Notes: a model not told the origin generated them from the sequence alone. A stretch of 31,390 nt of DNA from Holophagaceae bacterium UBA1801 (GCA_002319925.1 DCFP01000159.1:1-31390); one strand, 5' to 3'. Positions 24,020 to 31,390 are shown, counted from the stretch's first letter. Program-made: numbers and translations.

Positions 24020-25079
24020 AGGATCCGATCTCCATCCGATGCCTGAGCTTGTTCAAGAGCAGCTCTCCGAGCGTCTTCGGGTTCGTGCGCGCGTTGTGGC
24101 CCGGCAGCCCCAGGGACTCCACGAAGCGCACTCCCACGCGATTGTCCGTGGCGGGGCCGGAAACGACATCCACGTCGATGTGGAACTTCTCGCGCAGGAA
24201 GGACACACCGCCCGCAACGCCCACGGGATCATTGGCGCAAAGCACGTATGCTGCAGCGCGATCTTTCAGGTCAGGGTCCGCCAGGACGCTTTGCACACCG
24301 TAGTCGCCCATGATGCCATCACCGGTCTCGGCGACGATGAGATCTACGCCTTTGGAGGAAAGTTCCGAAAGCAGCAGCCGGCCGGTCTCGGCGGCCGTTT
24401 CTGGCCCTGTGCAGGCGATGCCCGCATCCGTGAAATCCAGCACGAATTCAGCGCCGTAATCCTTCATGGCGAGGATGTCGCGCATGAGGCTCACGCCCGT
24501 GAGCTTGGCACCGCCTACCTTGAGACCCGCCCGGTCGAAGTGCCGGATGAGGGCGCAGGCGGCGTGCGTCTTGCCCGAGTTCATGCAGGTGCCCACCACG
24601 AACACCACGGGAACAATGGGCGTCCCATTCCCGCCTTGCACGGCGCCCGCACCGATGGTGGCGGGTTGTCCCACCCGGCTGCCGAACTCCTGGAACAGCA
24701 GCACCTGGCCAAGCACTTCCACATCGAAGGGCGCGCCGACATCCGGATTGCTGGAGACACAGGTGCCGACGACCCCGCCCAGATTCAGCATCTGGAGCCG
24801 GTCACCGGGCTTCACGGTCTTTGGCAGCACGCCTTCGTAGCCGTGGAGCGCGTTCCGGTGACCCAGGGCACCCACCACGAGATCGCCATCGTGCAGCACG
24901 CTCATGCGGCCGTGGACATCCTCCAGGGTGTTGTAGACGGTCTTCTCGCCGATGATTCGCCCGGCGATGACGGAGCCTTCCTCCACCAGGATGTCCGGCC
25001 CCAGCGTCACCCAGCGGCCCAGGTGCAGGTTCCGGGTGATGGAGGAGATCTTGTCCAGGTGGATGCGCTGCAGGGTCAT
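24018..25079 (-). CDS. BioD/DUF1611-like P-loop protein in the arginine cluster, function unknown
   Basis: The 353-residue protein has an N-terminal beta-rich domain (about residues 1-150) that I do not recognise, then a SIMIBI-type P-loop domain. Walker A is GTCMNSGKT (163-171), followed by GGAKLTGVSLMRD, an acidic FTDAG, VAETGDGIMGDYGVQS and VLCANDPVGVAGG. The second half recalls dethiobiotin synthetase and DUF1611 proteins, the family of the D-glutamate N-acyltransferase DgcN. The ATG at 25079 overlaps the argG stop (ATGA), so it is translated with argG. The frame is open further up but runs inside argG and is not protein-like. No N-acylglutamate synthase is visible nearby, so a role in that step is possible but unproven. 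Confidence 0.75.
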   Translation of the reverse strand: MTLQRIHLDKISSITRNLHLGRWVTLGPDILVEEGSVIAGRIIGEKTVYNTLEDVHGRMSVLHDGDLVVGALGHRNALHGYEGVLPKTVKPGDRLQMLNLGGVVGTCVSSNPDVGAPFDVEVLGQVLLFQEFGSRVGQPATIGAGAVQGGNGTPIVPVVFVVGTCMNSGKTHAACALIRHFDRAGLKVGGAKLTGVSLMRDILAMKDYGAEFVLDFTDAGIACTGPETAAETGRLLLSELSSKGVDLIVAETGDGIMGDYGVQSVLADPDLKDRAAAYVLCANDPVGVAGGVSFLREKFHIDVDVVSGPATDNRVGVRFVESLGLPGHNARTNPKTLGELLLNKLRHRMEIGS

Positions 25080-26269
25080 GAACCGCCTCGTACCAGGTGC
25101 GCGAGCTGCTGCGGAACGCCGAAGATCTTTGTGAATCCCGCCGCCTCTGCGCCTGTCCAGAGTGCCGTACCCTCGCCATAGCTGGCGAGATCCTTCCGCA
25201 TGAGGCTGAAAGGAGACTGGATGCCTTCCACGGCGAAGGCCCGCGGATACAAGGTCAGGCGCACCTCGCCCGTGACGGCGCTTTGGCTTGAGGTAAGGAA
25301 TGCCTCCAGATCCCGGCAGAGGGGATCGAAGAAGTGGCCTTCGTGCAGGAAGCCGCCATAGAGATTGCCCAGGGTCTCCTTCCAGAAGAGCTGCTTGCCC
25401 GAAAGCACCAGCTTCTCCAGCTCCCGGTGCGCGGTGATGAGGATGTGCGCCGCAGGAGCCTCGAAGCCCACGCGGCCCTTGATGCCGAGGATCGTATCGC
25501 CCAGGTGCAGGCCTCGGCCGATGCCGTAGGGCGAACCTAGTGCATTCAAGGCCTGGATGACGCCTACGGGGCCGAGGTTCTGGCCATCGAGGGATACGGG
25601 CACGCCCTTCTCGAAGGCGATCTGAATGGTCTTCGGAGGCAGGTTCGGATTCACGGCTCCGGCGGGATAGGCCTCGTCCGGCAAGTGCTGCCATGGATCG
25701 TGGGTCTCCTTGCCGCCCACGGAGGTGCCCCACATGCCTTCGTTGACGCTGTAGGCTTCGGTCTTCTCGGGGAAGGAGAAGCCGTGCTGCTCCAGGAAGA
25801 GCCGCTCGTCCGCCCGGCTGGGCGCCAGGTCCCGGATGGGTGCGAGCAGCGTCAATTCCGGCGCCAGGGTCCGGAAAGCCACATCGAAACGCACCTGATC
25901 GTTCCCCGCGCCCGTGCTTCCATGGGCCAGGGCCGTGGCGTTGATGCTTTTTGCGTGAGCCACCACCCGCTTGGCCTGGCAGACCCGCTCGGCGCTCACG
26001 GATAGCGGATAGAGCCCGCCCCGCAGGACATTGCCTGCGATGAGGTATTTCAGGTAGTCGTCGAAGAGTTCCTGCCGCGCGTCGATGGTCGTGTGCGAAG
26101 CCGCGCCCAGCTTGGGCGCCAGGGATTCGATCCGATTCAATTCATCCTTCGAAAACCCGCCGGTGTCCACGGTGACGGTATGGACCTCGTGGCCCTGGGC
26201 CTTCAGGTGGATCACGCAGAACGAAGTGTCGAGGCCGCCGGAGAAGGCGAGGAGAATCTTGTGGCTCAT
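25076..26269 (-). CDS. argG: Argininosuccinate synthase
   Basis: The 397-residue protein joins citrulline and aspartate using ATP. The PP-loop is LAFSGGLDTSF, and LAHGSTGAGNDQVRFD, RDLAPSRADE and MWGTSVGGKE are family blocks. The segments SFCVIHL, SHTTIDA and GNVLRGGLYPLSVSAER look to me more like the Bacteroidota form than the common proteobacterial one; that is recall, not an alignment. The ATG at 26269 has AAGGAG five bases upstream; a longer frame of 13 extra residues has no site. It is coupled to the P-loop gene by ATGA and separated from argH by about 145 bases containing an inverted repeat. Confidence 0.96.
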   Translation of the reverse strand: MSHKILLAFSGGLDTSFCVIHLKAQGHEVHTVTVDTGGFSKDELNRIESLAPKLGAASHTTIDARQELFDDYLKYLIAGNVLRGGLYPLSVSAERVCQAKRVVAHAKSINATALAHGSTGAGNDQVRFDVAFRTLAPELTLLAPIRDLAPSRADERLFLEQHGFSFPEKTEAYSVNEGMWGTSVGGKETHDPWQHLPDEAYPAGAVNPNLPPKTIQIAFEKGVPVSLDGQNLGPVGVIQALNALGSPYGIGRGLHLGDTILGIKGRVGFEAPAAHILITAHRELEKLVLSGKQLFWKETLGNLYGGFLHEGHFFDPLCRDLEAFLTSSQSAVTGEVRLTLYPRAFAVEGIQSPFSLMRKDLASYGEGTALWTGAEAAGFTKIFGVPQQLAHLVRGGS

Positions 26270-26302
26270 GGGAACTCCTTGATGACAAACAAAATTGCGA
26301 AC

Positions 26303-26400
26303 CGCCAAGACGCCAAGAGCGCCAAGGTCAAGACAACTAGACTCAGGAGTGGAGCGGATGCCTCATTCCAGCTTTTCTTGGCGTCCTTGGCGTCTTGGCG
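26303..26400. repeat. Inverted repeat made of CGCCAAGA units (element B)
   Basis: The left arm (26303-26326) is three tandem CGCCAAGA-type units. The right arm (26377-26400) is its reverse complement at 22 of 24 positions, around a loop of 50 bases. It lies between argH and argG in the co-transcribed arginine cluster. There is no run of T after the stem in the direction of transcription, so a classical intrinsic terminator is unlikely. Confidence 0.88.
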
Positions 26401-26414
26401 TTTTTCATCGCTTT

Positions 26415-27785
26415 TCATTTCCAGTCGAACAGCTTTTCGGTTGCGTTTGCGAGGTGATCGCGGCGCCCCTGGATCCACGCTTCGCATTCACACAAGGCTG
26501 CTGCCGTATCCTCAAGACCCATTGCGCTCATGCTGCCGATATGAGCTTTCGCCGGGGCACTGCGATCGGGCTTGAATCTGCCCTCCTGGATCTGCGCGGC
26601 AATGCTTTTGTATGCATCCCGGAAAGGCAGACCCTGCTCGGCCACGAGCCGGTAGGCCTCCTGTGCGGCATAGAGATCATCGGTGCAGGCGTTGCGGCAG
26701 GCTTCCTCCTGGATGTGAATGCCGGGCAGCAAGTGAGCGCAGATGTCCAGCAGCTCCCGTCCTTTCACCAATGCTTCCAGGTAGGGCTTCTTCAGGAACT
26801 GATGATCCCGGTGATAGCTGGATGGCAGGCCACCCGCGAGCTGGGACACGAGTTGTGCCAGTCCCCGCAGTTCCCTGCACCGCGCCCGGGCCAGCTCGAC
26901 CACATCCGGATTCCGCTTCTGGGGCATGATGCTGGAGCCCGTGGTGAAGGCGTCGGGCAGCTTCACGAAACCGAACTCTTCCGTGCTGTAGAGGGAAAGA
27001 TCCCAGAGCGCCTTCTCCAGTGTTCCCGCCGCGGATGTGAGCCACGAGAGGATCGCCAGCTCATGCCGTCCCCGACTGTTCATGACATCGATGGGGCTGG
27101 TCTGCACTCGGCTGAAGGCCAGTAGTTCCGCGGTTCTCGCTCGGTTCAACGGCAACGGTACGCCGAAGCCCGCAGCCGCGCCGAGGGGGCATTTGTCCAA
27201 TCGCTGCCAGAGGCCAGGCAAGGCTTCGAGTTCTTCGATCAAACCTTCGGCGTAGGCCGCGCCCCACTGGCCCCAGGTGGAAGGCATGGCCCGCCGCAGA
27301 TGGGTATAGCCGGGCAGGGGCGCATGCTCATGCTTGGCGGCCAGGTTCAGAAATGTCTGAGCCAGCGTCACCGCTGATTCCGCCAGGGCCAGGAGCTGGT
27401 CCCGCATGAGCAGCCGCAGGGCCGTGATCACCTGATCGTTCCTGGACCGGCCGAGATGGACCCGCTTGCCCGTCTCGCCCAGTGCCTCGGTGAGAGCGGC
27501 CTCCAGCGCCGTGTGACCGTCCTCCTGCTCGGGCAGGATGACGATCTGACCTTTGAGTGCCTTCTCCTTCAGCAACTTCAACTGGGCTACGAGGGCTCTT
27601 GCTTCGGCCTCAGGCAACAAACCTGTTTCGCCCAGCATCCGCGCGTGGGCGGCGCTAGCCTCGGCGTCATAGGGCAACAGCGAAAGATCCGTGACCGGGT
27701 CCTCGCCCACCGTGAACCGGTGGAGCATCTCGTCCAACGGCAGCCCCTTGGACCAAAGCTGATCAGGCGCGGGCGGCCTAGCCAT
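26415..27785 (-). CDS. argH: Argininosuccinate lyase
   Basis: The 456-residue protein splits argininosuccinate into arginine and fumarate. The fumarase-superfamily signature GSSIMPQKRNPD is intact, as are HLGRSRNDQV, GYTHLRRAMP and LNRARTAELL. The segment before the SRND block reads QEDGHTALE where most ArgH have a DEDIH-type sequence. Length is normal with no fused acetyltransferase domain, so ArgH does not supply the missing acylglutamate synthase. The ATG at 27785 has GGAGG six bases upstream and overlaps the end of the M20 deacylase gene by eight bases. Confidence 0.96.
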   Translation of the reverse strand: MARPPAPDQLWSKGLPLDEMLHRFTVGEDPVTDLSLLPYDAEASAAHARMLGETGLLPEAEARALVAQLKLLKEKALKGQIVILPEQEDGHTALEAALTEALGETGKRVHLGRSRNDQVITALRLLMRDQLLALAESAVTLAQTFLNLAAKHEHAPLPGYTHLRRAMPSTWGQWGAAYAEGLIEELEALPGLWQRLDKCPLGAAAGFGVPLPLNRARTAELLAFSRVQTSPIDVMNSRGRHELAILSWLTSAAGTLEKALWDLSLYSTEEFGFVKLPDAFTTGSSIMPQKRNPDVVELARARCRELRGLAQLVSQLAGGLPSSYHRDHQFLKKPYLEALVKGRELLDICAHLLPGIHIQEEACRNACTDDLYAAQEAYRLVAEQGLPFRDAYKSIAAQIQEGRFKPDRSAPAKAHIGSMSAMGLEDTAAALCECEAWIQGRRDHLANATEKLFDWK

Positions 27786-28842
27786 GGACCGCCTCCAGGG
27801 CCTTGAGCCGGAAATATTCCCGGGCCAGAGCCGCATAGAAGTTGGTTCCCGCGTTCAGCTCTTTCAGGGAGATCCATTCGTTGGGTCGATGGCTCCGCAT
27901 GGTGTCGCCTGGGCCCGCCTTCACGGCAGGCAGATCGCCCAGGAAGGCCCAGTCGGAGGTGGTGTCCGAGCCCACAGGTACCTTGGCGCTGGCGGCCTTC
28001 AGGGCTGCCTTCACGATGGGCTGCCCTGCGTCCGTGGCCATGGGCCGGTAGCCCGAGGCCAGCACGGAGACCTGGCTCTGCAGTTCCGCGGAGAGCCGGG
28101 CGATGACCTCGGCGTCCGTGAGATTGGGCGTGGTCCGCAGGTCGACCACGAACTCGCAGAGATCCGGCACCTGATTCCGCGCTAGGCCGCCGTTGATCTG
28201 CGTGACCACGGGCTGAGTGGTGCCGAGCAGAGGATGAGCCTCGAAAGCCATGGATTCCAGTTTCACCATGTCCTTCGCAGCTTTGTGGATGGCGTTCTCG
28301 CCGAGCTTGGCGTGGGCCACGTGGGCGGAGACGCCCTTGGCGGCGCACTGCAGGACCAGCATGCCCCGCTGGGCGGCGCAGACCTTCAGGCTCGTGGGCT
28401 CGCCAACGACAGCTGCATCGAGCTTGCCGAGCTTTGGCAGGAGTTCCTGAACGCCGAGGCCGCCCCGTTCCTCCTCCCGCACGAAGGCGAAGACGGCTGT
28501 GCCCTCGGAATCCACGAGGGTCTGCGCGGCCAGGATCATGGCGGAGACACAGCCCTTGGCGTCGTTGGCGCCCAGGCCGTGCAGGGATTCACCCACCCAT
28601 TGGGGCTTCAGGGGATCCGTGTTCCAGCCCGCGCAGGGAGGAACGGTGTCGAGATGGCTGACGAAGAGGAGCCTCGGTCCCGACGTTCCCTGGCCCACCT
28701 CGAACCAGAGATTGGACCCCTCCCGCTGGGGTTTGAAACCCATGGCGGCGAGCTGTTTGGCGAGAAAGTCCGAGATGGCCTCCTCGGTGCCGGAGACGCT
28801 GGAGATGCCCACGAGGGCTTCGAGAAGCTTGGCGGGATTCAT
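27778..28842 (-). CDS. argE: M20-family deacylase, probable N-acylcitrulline (ArgE-type) hydrolase
   Basis: The 354-residue zinc hydrolase has the M20 metal-ligand series: SHLDTVP (His63, Asp65), GANDAKG (Asp94), the catalytic REEERGG, GEPTS and a late SHRPNEW. The dimerisation domain (SAHVAHAKLGENAI) is present. Sequence alone fits ArgE, DapE or LysK. The position between argB and argH, together with an acyl-ornithine carbamoyltransferase, argues that the substrate is N-acetyl- or N-succinylcitrulline, released as citrulline for ArgG. Start ATG overlaps the argB stop (ATGA), and its end overlaps argH by eight bases. Confidence 0.8.
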   Translation of the reverse strand: MNPAKLLEALVGISSVSGTEEAISDFLAKQLAAMGFKPQREGSNLWFEVGQGTSGPRLLFVSHLDTVPPCAGWNTDPLKPQWVGESLHGLGANDAKGCVSAMILAAQTLVDSEGTAVFAFVREEERGGLGVQELLPKLGKLDAAVVGEPTSLKVCAAQRGMLVLQCAAKGVSAHVAHAKLGENAIHKAAKDMVKLESMAFEAHPLLGTTQPVVTQINGGLARNQVPDLCEFVVDLRTTPNLTDAEVIARLSAELQSQVSVLASGYRPMATDAGQPIVKAALKAASAKVPVGSDTTSDWAFLGDLPAVKAGPGDTMRSHRPNEWISLKELNAGTNFYAALAREYFRLKALEAVHG

Positions 28843-29726
28843 GAGGCACTCGCGGTGGTGATCATGGTTCCGCTGCCTTCGTTGGTGAAGACTTCGGTCA
28901 GCAGAGCGTCGGGCAGGACGCCGGAGACGAAGTGGACACTGGCGACGCCGAGGGCGAGGGCTTTCCGGGTTGCCGCGATCTTGGGCCGCATGCCGTCCTT
29001 GATGGCGCCGCTCTCTTCCAGTTCCGTCAACCGGCCCAGGTCAGCGAAAGGCACGAGGCTGTGAGGATTGGCGGGATCCGAAAGAAGTCCCGGCACCTTC
29101 AGCATGAAGAAGAGTTTCTCGGCCTTCAGCGCGATGGCGATTTCCGTGGCCACGGTGTCGGCGTTGGTATTGAGCACCTGTCCGCCTTCGTCGACGGAGA
29201 AGGGCGCGATGACGGGCACGTAGCCGCCTTCGATCAAGTGCTTGATGAGGCTCACGTCCACGGAGGTCACATCGCCCACCATGCCGAAGTCGACCACCTG
29301 GCCATCCACGGCCATGGGCGGCCGCTTCTGGGCCTTCAGGATGCCGCCATCCAGGCCCGAGAGGCCCACCGCGGGCAGGCCCTCGGCTTCGAGATCGCCC
29401 AGGAAGTCCATCTGGAGCTGGCCCTTGAAGGTCATCTGTGCCGCCTGTAAAACGTCCGGGGGCGTGATTCTTCGCCCGGCCACCTTCTGGATGGGCAGAC
29501 CCAGCTTCTTGCAGAGGTTGTCCAGACCCACGCCACCGCCATGAACGATGACAAGGGGCATGGAGAAGCTCCAGAGCAGCGCCAATTGCGCACACACACC
29601 GCGACGCAAGACCGGATCATCCAGAAGCTCGCCGCCGAGCTTCACCACGAAGGTGTGGTTCCGGAAACGCCGCACGTACTGGGCCGCGCTCCGGAGGGTG
29701 TCGAAGGGTCGCATCGTCGCGTGCAT
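28839..29726 (-). CDS. argB: N-acetylglutamate kinase
   Basis: The 295-residue amino-acid kinase phosphorylates N-acylglutamate. The phosphate loop is VVKLGGELL, the glycine loop VIVHGGG, and the later VLNTNADTVATEIA and KDGMRPKI blocks are standard. An N-terminal helix precedes the fold (PFDTLRSAAQYVRRFRN), like the helix that links subunits in arginine-inhibited hexameric enzymes, so feedback inhibition by arginine is plausible. GRRITPPDVLQ stands where many ArgB read GLRVTD, a possible sign of a different acyl group. The ATG at 29726 has AGGAG six bases upstream; a TTG two codons earlier has none. An inverted repeat separates it from argF'. Confidence 0.93.
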   Translation of the reverse strand: MHATMRPFDTLRSAAQYVRRFRNHTFVVKLGGELLDDPVLRRGVCAQLALLWSFSMPLVIVHGGGVGLDNLCKKLGLPIQKVAGRRITPPDVLQAAQMTFKGQLQMDFLGDLEAEGLPAVGLSGLDGGILKAQKRPPMAVDGQVVDFGMVGDVTSVDVSLIKHLIEGGYVPVIAPFSVDEGGQVLNTNADTVATEIAIALKAEKLFFMLKVPGLLSDPANPHSLVPFADLGRLTELEESGAIKDGMRPKIAATRKALALGVASVHFVSGVLPDALLTEVFTNEGSGTMITTASAS

Positions 29727-29743
29727 GTTCAACTCCTAAAAAT

Positions 29744-29828
29744 CACCACGGAGACACGGAGGGCACGGAGAAAAGCGGGTGTGTTTTCTCTCGTGAACTT
29801 TCTCAGTGTCCTATGTGCCTCCGTGGTG
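29744..29828. repeat. Inverted repeat made of CACGGAGA units (element C)
   Basis: The left arm (29744-29773) reads CACCACGGAG, ACACGGAGGG, CACGGAGAAA. The right arm (29799-29828) is its reverse complement at 25 of 30 positions, with 25 bases between the arms. It sits between argF' and argB and ends three bases from the argF' stop. The upstream edge of the left arm is seven bases from the argB ribosome site, so the folded RNA could affect argB translation. Confidence 0.88.
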
Positions 29829-29831
29829 CAA

Positions 29832-30824
29832 TCAGCCTTTGAGGATCCAGTCCACCAGCGATCTCTGCACGTGGAAGCGGTTCTCGGCCTCGTCCACGAC
29901 CTTGCTGTTGGGGTGGTCCAGCACGCCATCAGCCACTTCCACATTCCGTCGGGTGGGCAGGCAGTGCATGAAGATGGCGTCCTTGGCTGCTTTCTCCATG
30001 TGAGCCCGACTGGTCATCCACTCGGGGAACTGCTTGACGGCTTCGGGACCGAGGCCGGACTTCGTGGCAGGGCCCCAGGCCTTGGTGTAGACCACACGGC
30101 TGCCGGTCAGGGCTTCGTCCAGGTTGTTCGTGATGGAGACGCTGCCGCCCGTGGCTTTGGCGAAGGACTCGGCCTCGGCAATGACCTGGGGATGGAGCTC
30201 GAAGCCCTTGGGATGGGCCACCCGCACCTCGCAGCCCGCGGCGGCGGCGGTGAGCAGGAAGCTGTCGGGCACAGCCTTGGGCAGGGGTTTGATGTGGGGC
30301 GCCCAGGTGAGAGTAACCGGCAATTTCTTCGTACTGCCGAAGGTCTCCCGGGCCGTCATCATGTCGGCCAGACCCTGGCAGGGGTGTTCCACGGCGCTTT
30401 CCATGCTGATGACGGGTACGGTGGAATACTGCCGGAAACCGTTGATGACGGGGTCCAGGAAGTCGGCTGCATCATCCGCACCACCCGCAAAGGTCCGCAC
30501 GGCCAGGATGTCCACGTACCGGGCCAAGACGGGCACGGCTTCCTTCAGGTGCTCGGCCTTGTCGCCATCCATGACGGCGCCGATCCGATCCTCCAGCTTC
30601 CAGACCCCGCCGCCCACTTCCAGCACGATGGCGCTGCCGCCGCCCCGCATGGCCACGGCCTCGAAGGAAGCCCTGGTTCGCAAGGAAGGATTGAAGAAGA
30701 CGAGGCCCAGGATCTTGCCGGGGATGTGGCGGGGATGGGGACCTTGTTTCCAGGCGATGGCCTGGGCGAGGACGGCTTCAAGGCCGTCGACGCCGAGGTC
30801 GGCGAGCTTGGTGGCGTGTCGCAT
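29832..30824 (-). CDS. argF': N-acetyl/N-succinyl-ornithine carbamoyltransferase
   Basis: The 330-residue protein has the carbamoyl-phosphate loop FFNPSLRTR, HPCQGLAD and HCLPTRRNV. WAPHIKPLPKAVPDSF resembles the N-succinylornithine enzyme of Bacteroides rather than ordinary ArgF. The C-terminal DEAENRFHVQ resembles the xanthomonad N-acetylornithine enzyme. The residue known to separate the two (Glu92 acetyl, Pro90 succinyl) aligns with Ala90 here, in MDGDKAEH, so the acyl group cannot be called. Arg321 stands where I recall the lysine that is carboxylated in the xanthomonad enzyme. The ATG at 30824 has GGAG six bases upstream, and argD stops one base before it. It makes N-acylcitrulline for the M20 deacylase. 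Confidence 0.9.
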   Translation of the reverse strand: MRHATKLADLGVDGLEAVLAQAIAWKQGPHPRHIPGKILGLVFFNPSLRTRASFEAVAMRGGGSAIVLEVGGGVWKLEDRIGAVMDGDKAEHLKEAVPVLARYVDILAVRTFAGGADDAADFLDPVINGFRQYSTVPVISMESAVEHPCQGLADMMTARETFGSTKKLPVTLTWAPHIKPLPKAVPDSFLLTAAAAGCEVRVAHPKGFELHPQVIAEAESFAKATGGSVSITNNLDEALTGSRVVYTKAWGPATKSGLGPEAVKQFPEWMTSRAHMEKAAKDAIFMHCLPTRRNVEVADGVLDHPNSKVVDEAENRFHVQRSLVDWILKG

Positions 30825-30825
30825 G

Positions 30826-31390
30826 TCAATCTCCGAGGGGGAAGGTGGCAACGGCCTCGCAGAGGGCATCCACGGGGAGGGGGCTCAGGTTCAGGGGGGG
30901 CATGAGGCGCAGGACCTCAGGATTGCTGCTGCCGCCGACCAGGATCCGCTTGGCGTAGAGGTGGGCCTTCAGCTTGGCGCCGCCGCCGGGGACCTGGAGG
31001 CCCAGGAGCAGGCCTTCGCCCCGGACCGCGGCAACGCAGGTGCCCGCGAGGCCCTTCCGGATCTCCGCTTCGGCTGCCAGGGCCCGGTCCATCAGGCCTT
31101 CGGACTGGATGACCTCGAGGGTGGCCAGGAGGGCGGCGCAGGCCAGGGGGGACCCCCCGAAGGTGCTGCCCAAATCCCCGGACTTGAGACTCCGGGCGAT
31201 GGGCTCGGAGATCAGGAGGGCGCCCATGGGCACGCCGGAAGCCAAACCCTTGGCGGAAGTGATGAGATCCGGCTGGATGCCGTACCGGCTGGCGGCGTAG
31301 GGGTAGCCCAGCCGCCCCATGCCTGTCTGGACCTCGTCGAAGATGAGCAGGGCGCCACCGGCCGCGGCCTTTTCCTGGAGCTTCTGATAG
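30826..31390 (-). CDS. argD: Acetylornithine aminotransferase (C-terminal part, cut by the window edge)
   Basis: The frame is open to the window edge, leaving about 187 C-terminal residues. LLIFDEVQTGMGR and the PLP-lysine segment LITSAKGLASGVPMGA identify a class-III aminotransferase, and TFGGSPLACAA follows as usual. ArgD converts N-acylglutamate semialdehyde to N-acylornithine, which the next enzyme carbamoylates. Family members can also act on succinylornithine or diaminopimelate precursors. Its stop is one base before the argF' start, so it belongs to the same operon. The upstream end and any promoter of the arginine cluster lie outside the window. Confidence 0.93.
   Translation of the reverse strand, partial: YQKLQEKAAAGGALLIFDEVQTGMGRLGYPYAASRYGIQPDLITSAKGLASGVPMGALLISEPIARSLKSGDLGSTFGGSPLACAALLATLEVIQSEGLMDRALAAEAEIRKGLAGTCVAAVRGEGLLLGLQVPGGGAKLKAHLYAKRILVGGSSNPEVLRLMPPLNLSPLPVDALCEAVATFPLGD

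Noticed and set aside
23940..24020. CRISPR-like or simple tandem repeat
   Set aside because: Units are short, degenerate and arranged as two inverted arms without unique spacers; no cas genes are present.
24018..25733. A 571-residue reading of the P-loop gene starting inside argG
   Set aside because: The extra residues are the argG sequence in another frame; the ATG at 25079 overlaps the argG stop and fits the neighbouring coupling pattern.
26303..26400. Rho-independent terminator between argH and argG
   Set aside because: The stem is long with a 50-base loop and no T run follows on the transcribed strand; argG would be cut off from the operon.

Overview
The window is GC-rich DNA from a Gram-negative-type heterotroph. 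Almost every gene is intact and tightly packed, many with 1-8 base start/stop overlaps. My best guess is an Acidobacteriota of the Holophaga/Geothrix kind. This rests on GC content, large PAS kinases, a LytS/LytTR-LiaF cluster and an arginine cluster that uses an acyl-ornithine carbamoyltransferase. It is an inference; no rRNA or other phylogenetic marker beyond DnaB and RecG is present, and I see no tRNA, rRNA, CRISPR, phage or transposase gene.

Layout. 1-2080: 3' part of a fused phospholipid acyltransferase / acyl carrier / acyl-ACP synthetase. 2044-3972 (minus): an operon of a two-PAS protein, two small unknown proteins and a STAS anti-sigma-antagonist-like protein. 4298-7487 (minus): a soluble PAS/GAF HisKA_3 histidine kinase with its NarL/FixJ response regulator. 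7563-8832 (minus): two membrane proteins (DUF457-like and DUF218/SanA-like). 9004-14617: replication and repair genes dnaB and recG with a HAD hydrolase, a minus-strand RmlD-like reductase and a small zinc metallopeptidase. 14788-17682 (minus): DUF5668-like and LiaF-like membrane proteins with a LytS/LytTR two-component pair. 18060-19121: a DUF475/TerC-like membrane protein. 19123-21917 (minus): metallo-beta-lactamase hydrolase, SpsF-like nucleotidyltransferase and an alkaline-phosphatase-superfamily enzyme. 22049-22873: an orphan periplasmic solute-binding protein.

22875-31390 (minus) is an arginine biosynthesis cluster transcribed argD > argF' > argB > M20 deacylase > argH > argG > P-loop protein > argC. 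The carbamoyltransferase belongs to the N-acetyl/N-succinyl-ornithine type, so carbamoylation happens before deacylation. The M20 hydrolase then releases citrulline, and ArgG and ArgH finish arginine. The first enzyme (N-acylglutamate synthase) is not visible. An uncharacterised BioD-like P-loop protein sits in the cluster instead.

The most interesting signal is structural. Four long imperfect inverted repeats, each built from short tandem units (CACCAAGA, CGCCAAGA, CACGGAGA and CGCGAAAA types), lie between genes. Three of them fill exactly the three arginine-cluster junctions where genes do not overlap or abut. The fourth lies between two convergent genes. The unit sequence differs from site to site while the architecture is kept.
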